In this document: piece after piece, positions 21,488-34,340 of the stretch
Layout of the letters: each line of letters starts with the position of its first letter
Position numbering within the stretch: the stretch's first letter is position 1
Origin: Pyricularia pennisetigena
Lineage: Eukaryota; Ascomycota; Sordariomycetes; Magnaporthales; Pyriculariaceae
DNA: 64,000 nt
Assembly: GCF_004337985.1 (NCBI RefSeq)
Contig: NW_021940922.1
Location: 1,085,382 to 1,149,381 of the forward strand
Reading direction: 5' to 3'
Notes under the pieces: generated by a model
What the model was told of the DNA's origin: nothing
The model's input: only the letters and a program-made list of their open reading frames with translations
Database searches by the model: none
Position numbers and translations under genes: made by a program

Positions 21488-22596
21488 GGAATTACCCTTT
21501 TTCTTTTCGCCCACCGTATTATTTCCAAGTGTGTTTCTAATAAATTTATTTTTCATTGCGCGTTAGCCAAAAATATATCCTTGGTTTCGAAGCTTCTTTG
21601 AACTTTTGCAGATAAAAACGTAAAATAGAGTCGGTTTTATTGGATTGGGAAGACTTTTTGCAATTAAAGTCGAATATTTCGTGTCGTTTTAGGGGTTTTC
21701 CAAATAAGTAAAGACGGGTCCTTAATCTTTTGGGTTAGATTCTCCGGTGTTTTATCCCTGCATAAACGGTTATATTGATTTTTTATAACGTTGGCATTGC
21801 TATTCTCTAATAAGAAAGATCTTGAAAATGGTTTAATTAAGTTTACCGGCTATAAACCTGTTATACCCCACCCAAATTAAATATTTTTTGTTGTAAATGC
21901 TTTGGATTTGGTTATATTATACCAAAGGAGGAAACTTCGTTTTCCAACAACTATTAGACAGCAAAATTGGTTAATAAATCCAAATTAACGTCGATAAGCC
22001 TTTTTCAACGGCCCAAAAACCAATAAATCCAATGGTTGGAGAACGTGTGACGAATAAAGGGGTAAATATACGAATTAAATATTATTTCGCAACCAAAAAA
22101 AATAAATCCGTCCCATATATATTATTTACGGCCGTCGAAAACTAATAACCGTTTTTCAATGTTTAAAAACTGGGCATACGGAATAAATCTTTTTTAACCA
22201 TTCGATAACCGTTTCGTTATTTATCCACCCGTTTTCGATTGCAAAATATTGCCAGTTATTAGAAAGTTGAAATCTGTTGGAAACCATTATTATTATACGT
22301 TTTTATAAATATAACGAGGAAAGGTATAATAACGCCCGTAACCAATATATATTCGATTATAGTCGTCCAACCCCGCGTTCCGGGTTTTTTTCGCTGCAAC
22401 GGCCGGATTCCGTTAAAACGTAATATTAGGTCGTTAAATCCTTTATTTTCCATTACACCGATTTCGTCCATATTCCCCCGATTTTCCGGTTTAATATCGT
22501 TAATAACGGGGTTAATAATATAAAACCACTAAAAATTAATTATTTCCGTAATAGCCCCATTAACCCGGGCGTTTTCTATTTGACGGGGTTTTTGGG

Positions 22597-23167
22597 TGTT
22601 AATGATATGGGTTGCTAACAGGGGTTTAGGTATTAACCTAGGTGCGGCGTGGTGCTAGTTGCGTTGTAAAAGCCTGTAATTACAAGGTGTAAATGCACTA
22701 AATTGTCCACTAACATGGTTCACTAATTTTGGGATTGATAGATTTAATTCATTGGTGGGGGAGACTTTGCTTTGTCTCCCTTACATATTTTCCGACATCC
22801 AAATGGGGGTCCGCACGCCAGAAAGCGTTCCGGTGCCGCACACGATTTTCCGAAAAACTATTTTGTATGCGTTGTTGAAAAAACACCCTCATTTCCATAC
22901 AAACCATTTCTAGGTTCGCATTGATTTGCTATTTTGGTGAAAATTTCAACCCGGTACAGGGTAGCTGATTCGTAAGTGCAGGGTGGGTGTTAAACTCGGT
23001 ACAGGGTGACACCCCATTCGCTGACTTTGAATCGCAACTCCTGCAACACATAAAATATAATAGAAAATCCGACAGCCCCAACAGCCCCACTTCGGCACTA
23101 TCTATTGTGGCTTATATACAAATGAACAGTGGACCTATTACATGCTAAATAACGCATATAATTAACA
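22597..23167 (-). repeat. solo Copia-family LTR
   Basis: 571 bp, TGTTAATGATATGGG to ATTAACA, flanked by ttggg at 22592-22596 and 23168-23172. A perfect 5-bp duplication within the pogo transposase. Confidence 0.9.
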
Positions 23168-23657
23168 TTGGGTTTCGAAAATTGGATAACCAACCAAAAA
23201 ACGTGTTATCCAACGTTTTCCAAAATTTTATATTTCACCGACGGTTTAAAAAATTCGTTTTGCAAAAAAGCGTAGTTTTTGGCGCGTTAGTGGAAACCCC
23301 AAAATTGTTTGGGCAAATACCCAATTAATTAAATTCTTTTCCTATTTAATAGAAAACTTTTGAAAAAGGTTTTATATTTGTTTATAAGGTTGAAAACCTT
23401 GAAGACGGTGACAAAGTCTACTTTTAGGTATACCCCATTTTGGGGAGGTTTTTGCAATTTATTCGCCATTATTAACGTTTTTGATAACGGAAATAAGCTG
23501 ATTTTCGGTATATTGCTTTATTGGAAATTGGAAAATTAAAATTGGAAACAAGTAAATCCAAAAGTGAAAATTCATCGAGATATTTATCATAGAAGTTGGA
23601 GGATAAAAATAAAAGTGCTGTTATTTTTGGGTGGCCAACAGGGGGTACCCGACGTTA

Positions 23658-24300
23658 CTGATTAACCGTGAGCTGAAATCCCAGCTCCTGGCTTGCCTCC
23701 ACGTGAAGAGGTACGATGGGGCGTCTAGATTTGTCCTGTTAGCACATTCCCTCCTGGTCGAGTTTCTCACGGTAATACATTGTGCCTCCTTTAAATCCCT
23801 AGGCTCTAGTTTAGCCCCTTTGGAATCTATCGCTCGTCGAATAATGTAAAACCCGCCGTAGGCCGCTGTATGACAAGTAATGCTTACTAGCACGTTCATC
23901 AATTGCAGTCCAAGACCTAACCCCAAAACCTGCCCAAACTACCTTTGGTATACAGTAATATCGTCTTACCTAAATTGAAAAATAGAAAAGAAAAAGCAAA
24001 CCATGTGGGCAATGTAGCGTCTCCACCCATGAAGTGCTCAGCACTTCCCATAGAGCCCAGTATCCTTACCTCAAATGAGCCGACAACAGACCTCCTCGTA
24101 GCAAACAGTGCGTTTGGCATTACTCCACCAAGTCAAAACGATTGTGGGAGGCAGGGAACTTGAGAGGAAAGAAGATATAACTACTAATTTCGGAGACAAT
24201 CCTATAATTAAGCTTATTGCATGCAAAATAATGCAGGTTGTCAACCAAATTCTATCTCCAGTGGTAACGGAGCATACTTGCAAATCGCTCCCTTCCTTAC
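23658..24300 (-). other. possible multi-exon gene fragment, unidentified
   Basis: Three minus-strand frames lie end to end and look coding. 24283-24071 includes RIWLTTCIILHAISLIIG and another hydrophobic stretch. 24120-23917 includes TWFAFSFLFF. 23926-23621 includes MGLGLGLQLMNVLV, then polar sequence. A plausible short intron with a GTAAGA donor after TTTCAATTTAG and an acceptor at GGGCAG joins the last two. The product would be a membrane protein, but I recognise no family and the exon joins are a guess. The 3' end is cut by the pogo element. Confidence 0.25.
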
Positions 24301-25774
24301 CTTTTCACAATCGTGGATTCCAACATTTTGTCCGTAACTCGATGGTCGAGGAGTTGTTTGTTTTGGCACATTAATCATTGGGCTACGTGAGAAACGGCAG
24401 CACGGATAATGCAGGCGATGAATGTCAGCAGGTCAAGATGATGCGTCGGGATCAGCTGTGTGAGGGGGCTCCAACCTCTGCACGATTGTGAGACTGGATC
24501 GTGCCAATTATCCACGGGAGGTAAACTAACGCAAAGGCGGCGTTTTGCACACAGGTGCGTCTGGGAATCAGGGGTCTAAAGGTTGCATCATCTGTACAGG
24601 GCTTACCCAATAAAACCTGTCTGACAACGCCCAGAGCCTAGACCTCGAGCAAGCTAATGCTTGACATGGAGTGCGTACTAGTCAAATTTGGCAGCGAGTC
24701 TAATATAGTCTTGGCAGATGTCCATGTTTGGAATTCGTTACAACGATCCCTGATTTTCAACTCCTGTTTCTTTTCCTCGGCGATCTTGTTTAGATTAAGC
24801 ATAGCTCCTGGCATTTTCAAAATCTAGCTTCAACCAATCGCTTTGTCGAGGGTGCAAGGGACTACCCAATTTGAGAGTGCAGTTTTAGTGGGGAGCCTAA
24901 AGTAGCGCAAAAAGATAGGAAAAAAGCAAAAAAGAAAGAAATCCCATAGCAAGCTCACCATTTTTTACATGGAATAGCTTGGCCACAGGGTTAAGTGCAA
25001 GTAAACGCTACGCGCTGCTATAATTACCAAATATTTAAAATATATACGCAATCGATACTGGGGTAAGGTATTTCGCCCACCCAACGCGTTCTATGCAGCC
25101 TAGCGAAACTATCAACATAATCTGAGAATGATGGCTAATATTCAAACCCTGTTTCCCAAATATTTTTTTTATTTCAGAATGGCCAAATATCAAATACAAA
25201 GCTTTGGAAGAATTCGGGGGCGAATTCTCACCTTTTGCATCATTTTGCACGATTTGATGTGAATGCAGATCCCATAACTGAAAGGTTAGTTATAACTGCC
25301 ACGACCATCTGATATTATTGCCAAACCTGCCAAGCCAGCTCACTCTATTATTAAGCTTAAATTGCACAGTTTCTCGACATAAATGTCATTTGCAAGCACA
25401 GCCCCACGAACATCAATAGGGGGTTGCGGCGGGAACAAATGACCAACATCTGTAACAGGCCAAGAACTCTGAGACTAGCGAAAAAAAGGCCAAATCGGGA
25501 AAGTCTAAAAGGCTGTATTTAATCTTATTTGGTATATTCTTTTGAGTCAATTTCTATATAAACTAAGCAATGGTTATTATTTTCCCACCTTGTTCCATTC
25601 CATTACATTCAACGAACCTGGTGTTCAAAATTATCCATACGAAAACTTTTTGTTACATTAACGTTGCTCCGAGACTAACTTCCTTATCCCCCGTGGCGAA
25701 GTTAAACCTTTAACAGGGACCTATTTTTCCCCAAATTATCGCAGTTTCTCAATTTACTGCGCTTTCGTTTCAAA
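24301..25774. other. intergenic, no gene recognised
   Basis: Low-RIP DNA with only short frames (60-71 codons). The last 200 bases are AT/pyrimidine-rich leader to the gene at 25775. Confidence 0.4.
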
Positions 25775-26142
25775 ATGAAACCCTATATTGCTACTTTCAT
25801 TACCCTTTTTTGGGCGGCAAATGTTAGCGCTGCTCCCCAAATTGTGGAAAAACGTACCGACATTCCACAATCCTATGTAAGCACTGCCCTATTTATTTTC
25901 AACCATTTTTTTCACCCGAAAACAAGCTTACAACTTAAAATCAATAGTGCGGCCAAAAGCCTGATTGCTGTTGGAGAAATATCGAAGCTTGCTGGAGTAA
26001 ACGGGGCGTTAATGCGTGCCCAGGTGGCAGGTTTGCCGATGAGCCCGTTGGGAATTTCTGCGATCGAAACAATGTTACAGTGGCGGAGTGTGATGCCGAT
26101 TGTTGCTCCGTTTCGAGGAAGGTTGGCATTGGCTGCAGATAG
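25775..26142 (+). CDS. small secreted ten-cysteine protein, two exons
   Basis: Exon 1 is 25775-25876, the intron 25877-25947 (71 nt; GTAAGC donor, branch-like CTTACAAC, acceptor AATAG), and exon 2 25948-26142, giving 98 residues. Reading straight through the intron gives a cysteine-free protein, whereas the spliced reading switches frame into a strongly patterned sequence, which supports the intron. Layout: signal peptide MKPYIATFITLFWAANVSAA, a Kex2-type KR site at residues 26-27, then a mature protein of about 71 residues. Exon 2 has Cys at its residues 1, 7, 8, 15, 24, 38, 48, 52, 53 and 63, including two CC pairs. This spacing is typical of knottin-like disulphide-rich effectors, but I match no named family. 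There are no frameshifts or RIP stops. A transposon tip begins 23 bp after the stop codon. It is the best candidate for an active gene in this window. Confidence 0.75.
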
Positions 26143-26165
26143 TGGAGCATTTCATTATTTTTTTG

Positions 26166-27093
26166 TAGTCTCAGGGCTCATCCCTGAAGCCTAGGGCTCG
26201 ACGATTGATCCACTTCGTGGTTCCATTGCGGCGTTGGTTGTACCTGTGGGTCAGGTCCACCCAACGAGGCGCTCATTCTAGTCTGAGGACAAGTTGTCGA
26301 TTTTCGCCGTTCATGGCGGTATTTTCGGCATTTTAGCGATAAACACTCGTTCTAAAAAAATAAAAATCGTAAAAATAAACGGATTGCACATTGGATATAG
26401 TATTCAGTACAGCTATTAACATCGATTTATTTATTTTTACTTTTATACGTATAATTGGGCGAATGCAATACCACCTGCCTTTAATCCGTTTATGGCGGTA
26501 CTATTTTTTCGATTTTTTGTCGATTTTCGATTTGTTGTAATATTATTTTCGTTTCTCAACAAAATTTCAAGATTTTTGTACATNNNNTGGTATAGAACTA
26601 AATAATGATATATCTAGCTTCTGTATATATATTGTATTACATAGGCTGTTAAATGAGCGGATAGGTAAGGTATATTTATTTTTGTAGAGAATTTACAATC
26701 GAATCGCTTTTATATTCTCACCAAATTTGACGATAAAAAAGCTAAAGCTTTAGGGATCGGGCAGGAAATGTAAACCATTCTCCAAGTGACATCAGATCTA
26801 TAATATCTATTGTCTGGTTTTATTATGCTTTTATACTAAAACATCGTAAATTTGGGTTATTGTTTTATTGTTATTTCATTTAATCAAATAAAATTGAATA
26901 CATTTATATAAAATACTACGATAGGATAGGTATATTGGGAATATTTGCGGTTTTACTAATAATTGGGCAAATGGTTGATTGTTTTCGTAAGTTATATATT
27001 AAAATTAACAGGTTAAAAATATCTTTATTCTAAACGATAACTGCATGCACTTTGTACGATTAAACTAACAAAAACGTAAATAATATAATATAG
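26166..27093 (+). mobile_element. TAGTCTCAG element, A end, truncated by Copia
   Basis: The A terminus tagtctcagggctcatccctg begins at 26166. The arm continues through cctttaatccgtttatggcggtac (26480-26503) to gataactgcatgcact, where the Copia LTR starts at 27094. It corresponds to the A half of the 1.4-kb element at 50619-52022. A 4-base gap (nnnn) lies at 26584-26587. The B half is not seen in the window. Confidence 0.75.
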
Positions 27094-27562
27094 TGTTAAC
27101 ATTGTGGGTTGCTAACAGGGGTTTAGGCATTAGCCCAGGTACGGCGTGGTGCTAACTGCGCTATAAAAGCCTGTAATTACAGGGCTTAAATGCACTAAAT
27201 TGATTTACTAATTTTGGGATTGGTAACTTAGGTTCATTGGTTGGGGAGACTTTGCTTTATCTCCCTTATATACCCTCCGACATCGAAATGGGGGTCCGCA
27301 CGCCAGAAAGCGTTCCGGTGCCGCACACGATTTTCCGAAAAATTATTTTGTATGGGTTTTTGAAAAAACACCCTTATTTCCACACAAACCATTTCTGGGT
27401 TCGCATTAATTTGCTGATTTGGTGAAATTTTCGGCCCGATATAGGGTAGCTGATTCGTAGGTGCAGGGTGGGTGTCAAACCCGGTACAGGGTAAACCCCA
27501 TTCGCTGACCGTCGAATCGCAACTGCCGCAATATAAAAAATAACGGAAAATCCAACAACCCC
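27094..27562 (-). repeat. Copia 3' LTR, left part (split by the 13.85-kb element)
   Basis: TGTTAACATTG to caacaacccc. The missing remainder is at 41425-41511. Together they make a 556-bp LTR of the same family as 2241, 14304, 22597 and 54585. The split point carries the 9-bp duplication aacaacccc (27554-27562 and 41416-41424). Confidence 0.9.
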
Positions 27563-27925
27563 TAGTCTCAGGGCTCATCCCTAAAGCCCAAAGCTCCACA
27601 ATTGATCCACTCCGTTCGCTTCGCTCCACTTCGTGGCTCAATTGCGGCTTTGCAATGTACCTGTGGGTCCATCCAAAAAACGCTTTGGTTCAGGTCTGAG
27701 GACAACTTGTCGATTTTCGCCGTTCATGGCGGTATTTTTGGCCTTTTTGCGACCGACACTCCCTCATTATTCCACAACCACGCAAAATATCGAAAAAAAA
27801 AAACATCGTTGAAAATAGGAATTGGTAAGCCTTTTTCATTAATTTAAAATTTTTTGCACCCGGTACGCCAGTTAAAAGTTGGATATAACCCGCCCTTTAT
27901 CCGTTTATGGCGGTATCCCTATTAT
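27563..27925 (+). repeat. A-type terminus of the 13.85-kb element
   Basis: The first ~140 bp are a run of short hairpins: CAGGGCTCATCCCT, CAATTG.GGC..GCAATG, and a ccactccgttcgcttcgctcc / cgtgg block. They end in GGTCTGAGGACAACTTGTCG. Then comes gccgttcatggcggta, followed near 27890 by cgccctttatccgtttatggcggta. The same order occurs at 6542, 26166 and 63078, and inverted at 10111 and 52022. Confidence 0.85.
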
Positions 27926-28362
27926 TAACCCAGAAACACCATCGATACCCATTTCGCATTTTAACAATAACGATTATAATTCGTTAAAATTTATATGTAA
28001 AAAATCGCAAAAGCGAAAGGAATTTTCACATACAAATTTTAATCCAAATATCGCAAAAATATCTATTTTACAATCCGTATAGGGTAAATTCCATTTAATA
28101 TACTATACGTCCACCCATAAATACCATCGATACCCATTTCGCATTTTACCAACAACGATTATAATCCGTTAAAATTTATATGGGGAGAATCGCAAAAGCG
28201 AGAGGAATTTTTACATATAAATTTTAATATAAATAACGCAAAACCACTAATTTTACAATCCGCATAAGGTATATATCACATAATACGCTATACATCCACC
28301 CATTTAAAAAAACCATTATTTCCGCAAATCTTTATATATTCGTATTAAATTACATATATATA

Positions 28363-30543
28363 ATGTCCGGAAACACGCCCATATATATTTCGCTTTCCTA
28401 TTAAATCGACGCAATTTTTCGCGGTCCCAATCCCGCACACGCGGCGGCAAATACCTCTTCCGACGTATATATTTTCCCGGAATTATACGCCAAAACCAAA
28501 GCTTTTGGTAATTTAAACCTATAATATAAATTCGTTTCCTCAGCTGCTATATGGTTTTTAAACCTCCATAAACCCCCTAATACTCCTGCACGAATCCCAC
28601 ATTATAACCAAATGCAATATATATACCGGGTTTTATATAATATAAAAAATGTTATTTTACTGGCAAAAACCGGGTACGGGAAAAGTATAGTATTGCAAAC
28701 TACCTCGGTAATTCGCAATAACACCATCACTATCCAAATAATCCCATTAAGTAAATTAGGGTAAAAATAGTTACGCAATATACAACGTTATCCCGCCGCG
28801 AACCCCAAATTAATCGACCAATCCACTTTAGACGTAAATATAAATATGCGGTTTTTATTACTAAAGCTAATTTTATTTAGTATAACCTTTTTTGGAACCC
28901 GCAAACCGCTTATAAATACACGCATATTCTTCTAAGCCCGGAACAAACCACCAATTACCGATTTTTTAAATTCTTTCGAAACCCCATATTCCACCAACGT
29001 ATCGTTTTGTTTACCATTAATAAATTTTATATAATTTTACAATGGAAAGATTTTAAGGAATCGTTTTTTATACTGCGTTTGGTCCGGGCAATTATACCAG
29101 CAAACGTATTTATGTTCGGGTGTACCGTAACCCTTACAGCAAAAACTGAAACCTACGTTTTCGACCAATTGTATTATAAAAGGACAGTGCGTTTCGTTAA
29201 AACGCCTTTCGACCGACCCGAAATTACGATTATAATATAGTGTTTGGAACGCAAAACCTTTGTTAACGATTACCGGCGCCTCCTATTCCTAATAGGGAAT
29301 ATTATACCATTATCCGCCACCCGTATTCCTAAAACCATTATATATATGGACGCCAGGAACCGCATTATCCAAGCACGCCAATTCCTAATAAAAAACCTCG
29401 TATTTAGGAAATTTATTAAACGAAACGCAACCGATATAATTATCCGGTACGATGTATTTATACCTAAAATCGACAAAATTAAAATTTACGCAGAGTTTTC
29501 CAAACCGGATTTTAAAATTCGTATTATATTTTCCACTTTATTTTTGGGTATGGGTATAAATATACCTAATATGGAACGTGTAATGCAATACGGCGCGTTA
29601 ATATTAAACGACCCCGTAGACCTGTGGCAAAGGTTCGGACGAACCGCACGCGGGCCCAACCGTAAAGGAACCGCATATTTTTTTGCGCCCTACTGGTATT
29701 TCGATACGCAGGGGTCCATCGCTAAATATAAACCAACCAAGTTAAAATTATTAACCAAATTAACCAAATAACCCGTGGTATTACGAGGAAACGCTAAAGG
29801 TTTACAAATTACCTATTCAGATTTTTTAACGTATTTATAAACGCGGTTATTCCCCATTAACCTTCCACGTATCGTTAAATCTAATTTAGACGATAATAAC
29901 CGGGCAAAAGCGTCGGAATTACCACAAACCGGCCTTTTGGGTATATTTAAACCACGCGTTCCGCCCCATTAAACGCAATAAGAAATAATAAATAGGAAAA
30001 AATTAAAAAAGGAGGCGCCAAATATGCAAACCTTCGCCAACGCTAAATGTTTTCGACGAATTATATTGGACTTTATACAGGAAACGAATCCATTTTTTAC
30101 AATAAACCAACCTGAAAATTGTTGTAACGCCTGCGTCCACCAAATTGGAATTTTACCCGCATTACCCCCTAAAAAGCAACCAATTAAAATACCCAGGAAA
30201 AATTCCAAAAAAGGTTATATATTTAAACAGTTGGACAAATGGGGTATTTATTTTGCAATAACCATTTTTTACCCAAACCCGCGGCGGTTATACGACCTAT
30301 TATCCCAGTTAATGCTACCTAAACCAATAGTTTTTAATATCGCTAAAAAGTTCGTCCATTTTTATAACCGGGAATGGACGAAAAACGATTTGCTGGAAAA
30401 TGTTCCAAATTTACAATTAATTAAATGGTTTGAACAATATAGCGATTATTTCGTTGCTCAATTCCCAATAATATACGAAAATGGGATACGAAATTACGCC
30501 TCCTATTTACACAAACAACAAAAAAAAAGGCGGCGGAATTAAA
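28363..30543 (+). pseudogene. RecQ-like DNA helicase, RIP-degraded
   Basis: RecQ helicases unwind DNA 3'-5' using ATP. From the Met at 28363 the frame reaches LLAKTGYGKSIVLQT (Walker A, 28669-28686), then TITIQIIPLSKLG (motif Ia). A region full of stops follows where the DExH box should be. After a frame change, ANVFMFGCTVTLTAKTE (motif III-like) lies near 29100, RPEITIII near 29220 and KTIIYMDARN near 29345. IRIIFSTLFLGMGINIPNMERVMQYG (motif V) and WQRFGRTARG (motif VI) lie near 29515-29650. A C-terminal domain at 30024-30542 contains a C-C-x2-C cluster as in the RecQ zinc-binding region, then KSKKGYIFKQL-like basic sequence. Length and order fit fungal repeat-borne RecQ genes. The DEAH residues are not confirmed. 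It neighbours the SNF2 gene on the same strand, about 1 kb upstream. Confidence 0.75.
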
Positions 30544-31541
30544 ACACGGTGGCATTTCAGGAAACGATGGATATAATTAACAACTATTCGGGAAAACAAA
30601 TTAATAAACGCCGACGAACGAATTAAACGGTATTATAACTATAGGTTAAAATGCTGGTTAACGTTAACGGTTGCAAAAATATCCAGCATAAAAACGCCCA
30701 TAAATTTATAACCTAAAAGTTAAAAGGCGAATAAGGTCAAATCCTAATTAAATTGAATAACGTGCCCTGGATTATAAAAGGGTCGAGCGACAAAAAAGGC
30801 GACGCCGAGTTGGACTAACCAGGGGGGGAGGATTAAGCAGCGCAAAGCATATAATTGTTAAATACCAAAATCCCCAATTAACGGCCTAAATAGAACGACC
30901 AAATGCTGGATAATAACAATTGTCACGTAAATTGAAAACTTGGATTATATATAGGTTGGTACGGCGTAACGGCGCCCCGATTAAAAATAAAAGGGTTCGA
31001 TATTGCGAATTGTGACAATTGTTACGGTTAAATTCCGGAAACTTTGGCGTTTTTACTTTGATTTTATTTTATTAGCAAAAAGCCCCATACGTAAACCCAA
31101 TTATAAATACCTCCTCTTTTATTTTTATTAGCTTTTTTTCTTTTTTTTTATAATAAAAACCTTTTTCCCAACCGCCAGATTTTTTTTGTAACGATTAATA
31201 AAAAATTGTAACGATTAAGCCAGCGTTTAATTTTTAATTAACAAACGTGACAATTGTCACAATCGCAAAATTGCTTCAGCAAATATTGCAAACACATTCG
31301 TCAGGAAGCCTGACTAAAGCATTTTTAATTGGACAAAGCTATTCATACCTTACCCACCCAAACAGGCATTAACCCAATCGTAACGAGGGTAAATTATAAT
31401 TAGCGCCCCTGCATCGCAAAAGTACCCCCACCCGGCTAGGTCCGGGGCAGATTAACTAACCTTATTGTGACAATAGTTACAGTAATTGTTTTAATTCGCT
31501 AAAAGCCGTAATAATTATTACAATTACGTTCCCTTATTACC
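30544..31541. other. spacer between helicase genes with palindromic motifs
   Basis: No gene is seen. Palindromes of the TTGTNACAATTGTNACAA type occur at about 30913-30925, 31009-31026, 31247-31264, 31465-31482 and 31509-31520. It ends in cattaccATGG at the presumed start of the next gene. Confidence 0.5.
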
Positions 31542-34340
31542 ATGGTTCCCAAAAGAAGCCAAAAAGGTAAAACCTCCGCCCAAACCACCACCAAATTTAC
31601 GTTGGGACATATACCCAATAATATTAAATTACCTGCTAACCTAATAACCATACTACAAAAAGGAGCGCGGACAAAAAAAATAAACCAGTACCTTAAAAAT
31701 TTGGAAAATTACGACGCGGACACTGCAATTGTTTTGGAGCTAAATTTTGCTCGGTTGGACCGTTTTACATTATAGGGTTATTCGGATGCAACCGGAATCC
31801 CCCTAAATTTTCCCCCCATTCCTAATAATAATAATAACAATTAAAATAATACTAATATGGATTCCGGCGATAATAAATCTACCCCCGCCCCCGTCGATAA
31901 GGATGGAAATAATGCCGATATGGACGCCGGCGATAACGAACCTGCCCCCGCCCCCGTTTATTATAATAACGACGATATTTATATGGGCGAAAGCGACAAT
32001 TAACCTGCCCCCGCGTCCGCTAATAAGGGCGATAATAATATTAATATGGACGATAACTATAACGAACCCGCCCCGGATTTGGACAACCGCTAATTGTAAA
32101 CTCTTTTAACATCCTTTAAACCATTTGCCAACGCATTATCCCCGCCACCAAAAAACCCCAAAAACCGGCCCCCTGTACCATAACCGGAGGTTATTATTAA
32201 CCCGGTACCCGCGCCATTAAATAGGCCGCCCGCACCCCGTACACATAAAACCACCACCGCTCGGCCAACCAAAACCAACCTTATTTCGGTATCGCGGACG
32301 CAACCCAAACCTAATTCGACGCCAAATAATGGACTAATAAATTTCGCATAACCCGAATATTATTTTTTATCGCATAAGGATACGGATTTCCTGGATCGCT
32401 TGCCCGTCCCGTTATGGAAGGATTTTTAACTGGGTAAAAACCAATCCGTATTGGCGATAACTATTATAGCCTGGCGCAGGGCAGGGAATACGAATATTGC
32501 CAAAATAGCTCGCATTATGCCCCATTTGGGTTATATTAACTGTTTTAAAGTTAATAATAATACCAACCCGCCCGCCTGGTTCGGTCGCGGAAATAACATT
32601 TTCCGTAACACGAACGAAACCCCAATCGCCCAAACCCCTAAACGCCTTGAATCCGCTGCTGGCGTCGCCGCAGCAAAAACACGCGTTAATAGCCAGATTT
32701 TAACATACCATTTTAATAATAATTCGTCGAATACAAGCAAGGTAATGGTCGTATTTGGCTACGAAACGATAAATGCTTTAGCACAATATATTAATATAAC
32801 AGGTTAATATTTCTTTTTATTAGATTGCGACAATTGTTATAATCCCTGCATTAATATATCCTGTTATTTACTATATTGTAACAATTGTTACAATTTTTTG
32901 CGGTAATGCTAAACAATCACTGCTACAATGTAATAACTGTCACAATTTGGCTTTCACCTTTTTATATATTTTGGGATAACGGGCACAATTTTAATTGTTG
33001 GTTAATTTATTTTTAATCGCCGACGTATTCGGTTTTTTAATTTATTTTAAGGCAGGTAATCCCGGCAAATAAATTAAAGGTAATAAGATACCCGTTTGGC
33101 AAAAGACCTTGGCCTCCGTACCGGATATATTTAACGATAGGGGTATTAAACCCATTTTCGATAATTTGGCAAATCGGCGTCGCCTACCCCCTATCCCCCC
33201 CCTCATCCGCCAAGGCGATATTAACCTCCCCGGGCTGAAAATATTCGCAAACAAATTTAAACCGGCTATAATTCCCACAATCCTCGCCACGATATTAATT
33301 TACCTGCGGATAATAACCACCGGACCTAATTTTAAAAACGGCGATTTAAGGTTTAAAACCGCTAACCTTGGACCATATATATATGGCGGTTACCATATCG
33401 ACGATTGGTTTAGGGCTTACTACCATTTCCTTTACTTTATTTTTCGCCGGTAAGGAAAAATCGTTATTGGAAACAAAGAAAATCTTAGCGATTTTGGTGG
33501 AAATTACCGCAACCCTTTTAAATTTAATGTCGAACAATCCTCCACCCTGTTTGCTATCGCCAATTATGCAATTATCGCCGACAACGTTATCGCCTTAAAT
33601 AATTTGCATTTAATGCAATTTTAACATCGTTTGGTTACCCGTTCGCGAACCGACCAAACCATCGACGTCGCCAATTTGTTTGGTTTTAACCGCGCCTGCT
33701 ATAACAGGACGATAATAATATTCGTTATCGATACCTGGTCCCGTTTTAAACCTATTAAGGTCGGACGGCTAAAAAAGAAAAAAAAGCGTGCAAATCAAGT
33801 TCAAATGCACCTATTGGATTTGTTAACATTTAAAAATATTTTTAACAATTTGTACGACGAGGGGCGGTTCCATCGTCCCATCCTTACCAAACCTAAAATA
33901 AAAATTACCGAATTTTATCCCAAATTTTTTAGCGACGACCAACAAAACAATTTTTTTAATTTTATATAAACCCAATCCACCATCGCCGATCGATTTGCTA
34001 ATATGGACCGCGCAAAAAAGGAAATTTTCGAGGACGCCCGCGAAAAAATCCTAGCGGTTTCCTTGGCATACCATGCGCAACTTTCTATTTTAACCAAGGG
34101 TTATCCCTGGATTGGTTATCTTTTTAATTCGGACGCGATTTAGGCTGCTATAAAAAAGTTGCGCCTTTTTTAAAACACCTTGCCTGTCGACGGTCTAGAT
34201 ACCGACAACAAAATCGGTCTCAAATATAAAAAAATCAAGGGCAAATATTTTTGGTCTAACTGGGATATACCTAATACTCCTTTTAGTCGCTATTAGTTAC
34301 CCTATTAACTGGCTAATAAATTATATATATATTATCCCTA

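Larger units (their letters stand above)
20680..23560 (-). pseudogene. pogo/Fot1 transposase pseudogene
   Basis: Read on the minus strand, the N-terminal HTH lies at about 23560-23380. After the Copia LTR (22597-23167) comes the catalytic block at 22471-22259 with MDEIGVMENKGFND and TTIIEYILVTGVIIPFLVIF, then ENGWINNETVIEWLK. The C-terminal part follows to about 20690, after the solo LTR at 20842-21487. The first catalytic Asp is kept, but many stops and two insertions make it inactive. Independent mutations relative to the plus-strand copy show both decayed separately. Confidence 0.78.
20596..23655 (-). mobile_element. pogo/Fot1 element, inverse copy, dead, with two solo LTRs
   Basis: Tips ACGTCGGGTACCCCCTG at 20596 and CAGGGGGTACCCGACGT ending at 23655, with flanking TA at 20594-20595 and 23656-23657. 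It is the same family as the copy at 12300, in opposite orientation 5.2 kb away, so the two copies bracket the unique island at 15.35-20.59 kb. Interrupted by solo LTRs at 20842-21487 and 22597-23167. Confidence 0.9.

Noticed and set aside
25775..26194. A single-exon 139-codon protein
   Set aside because: Spliced reading gives a far more coherent secreted ten-cysteine protein with consensus donor, branch and acceptor. The unspliced tail runs into the transposon tip.
27234..27641. 135-codon minus-strand frame with a Trp/Cys-rich sequence
   Set aside because: It reads across the Copia LTR into the A terminus of the large element. The same frames appear in the LTR copies at 2394 and 14527, so it is an LTR shadow.
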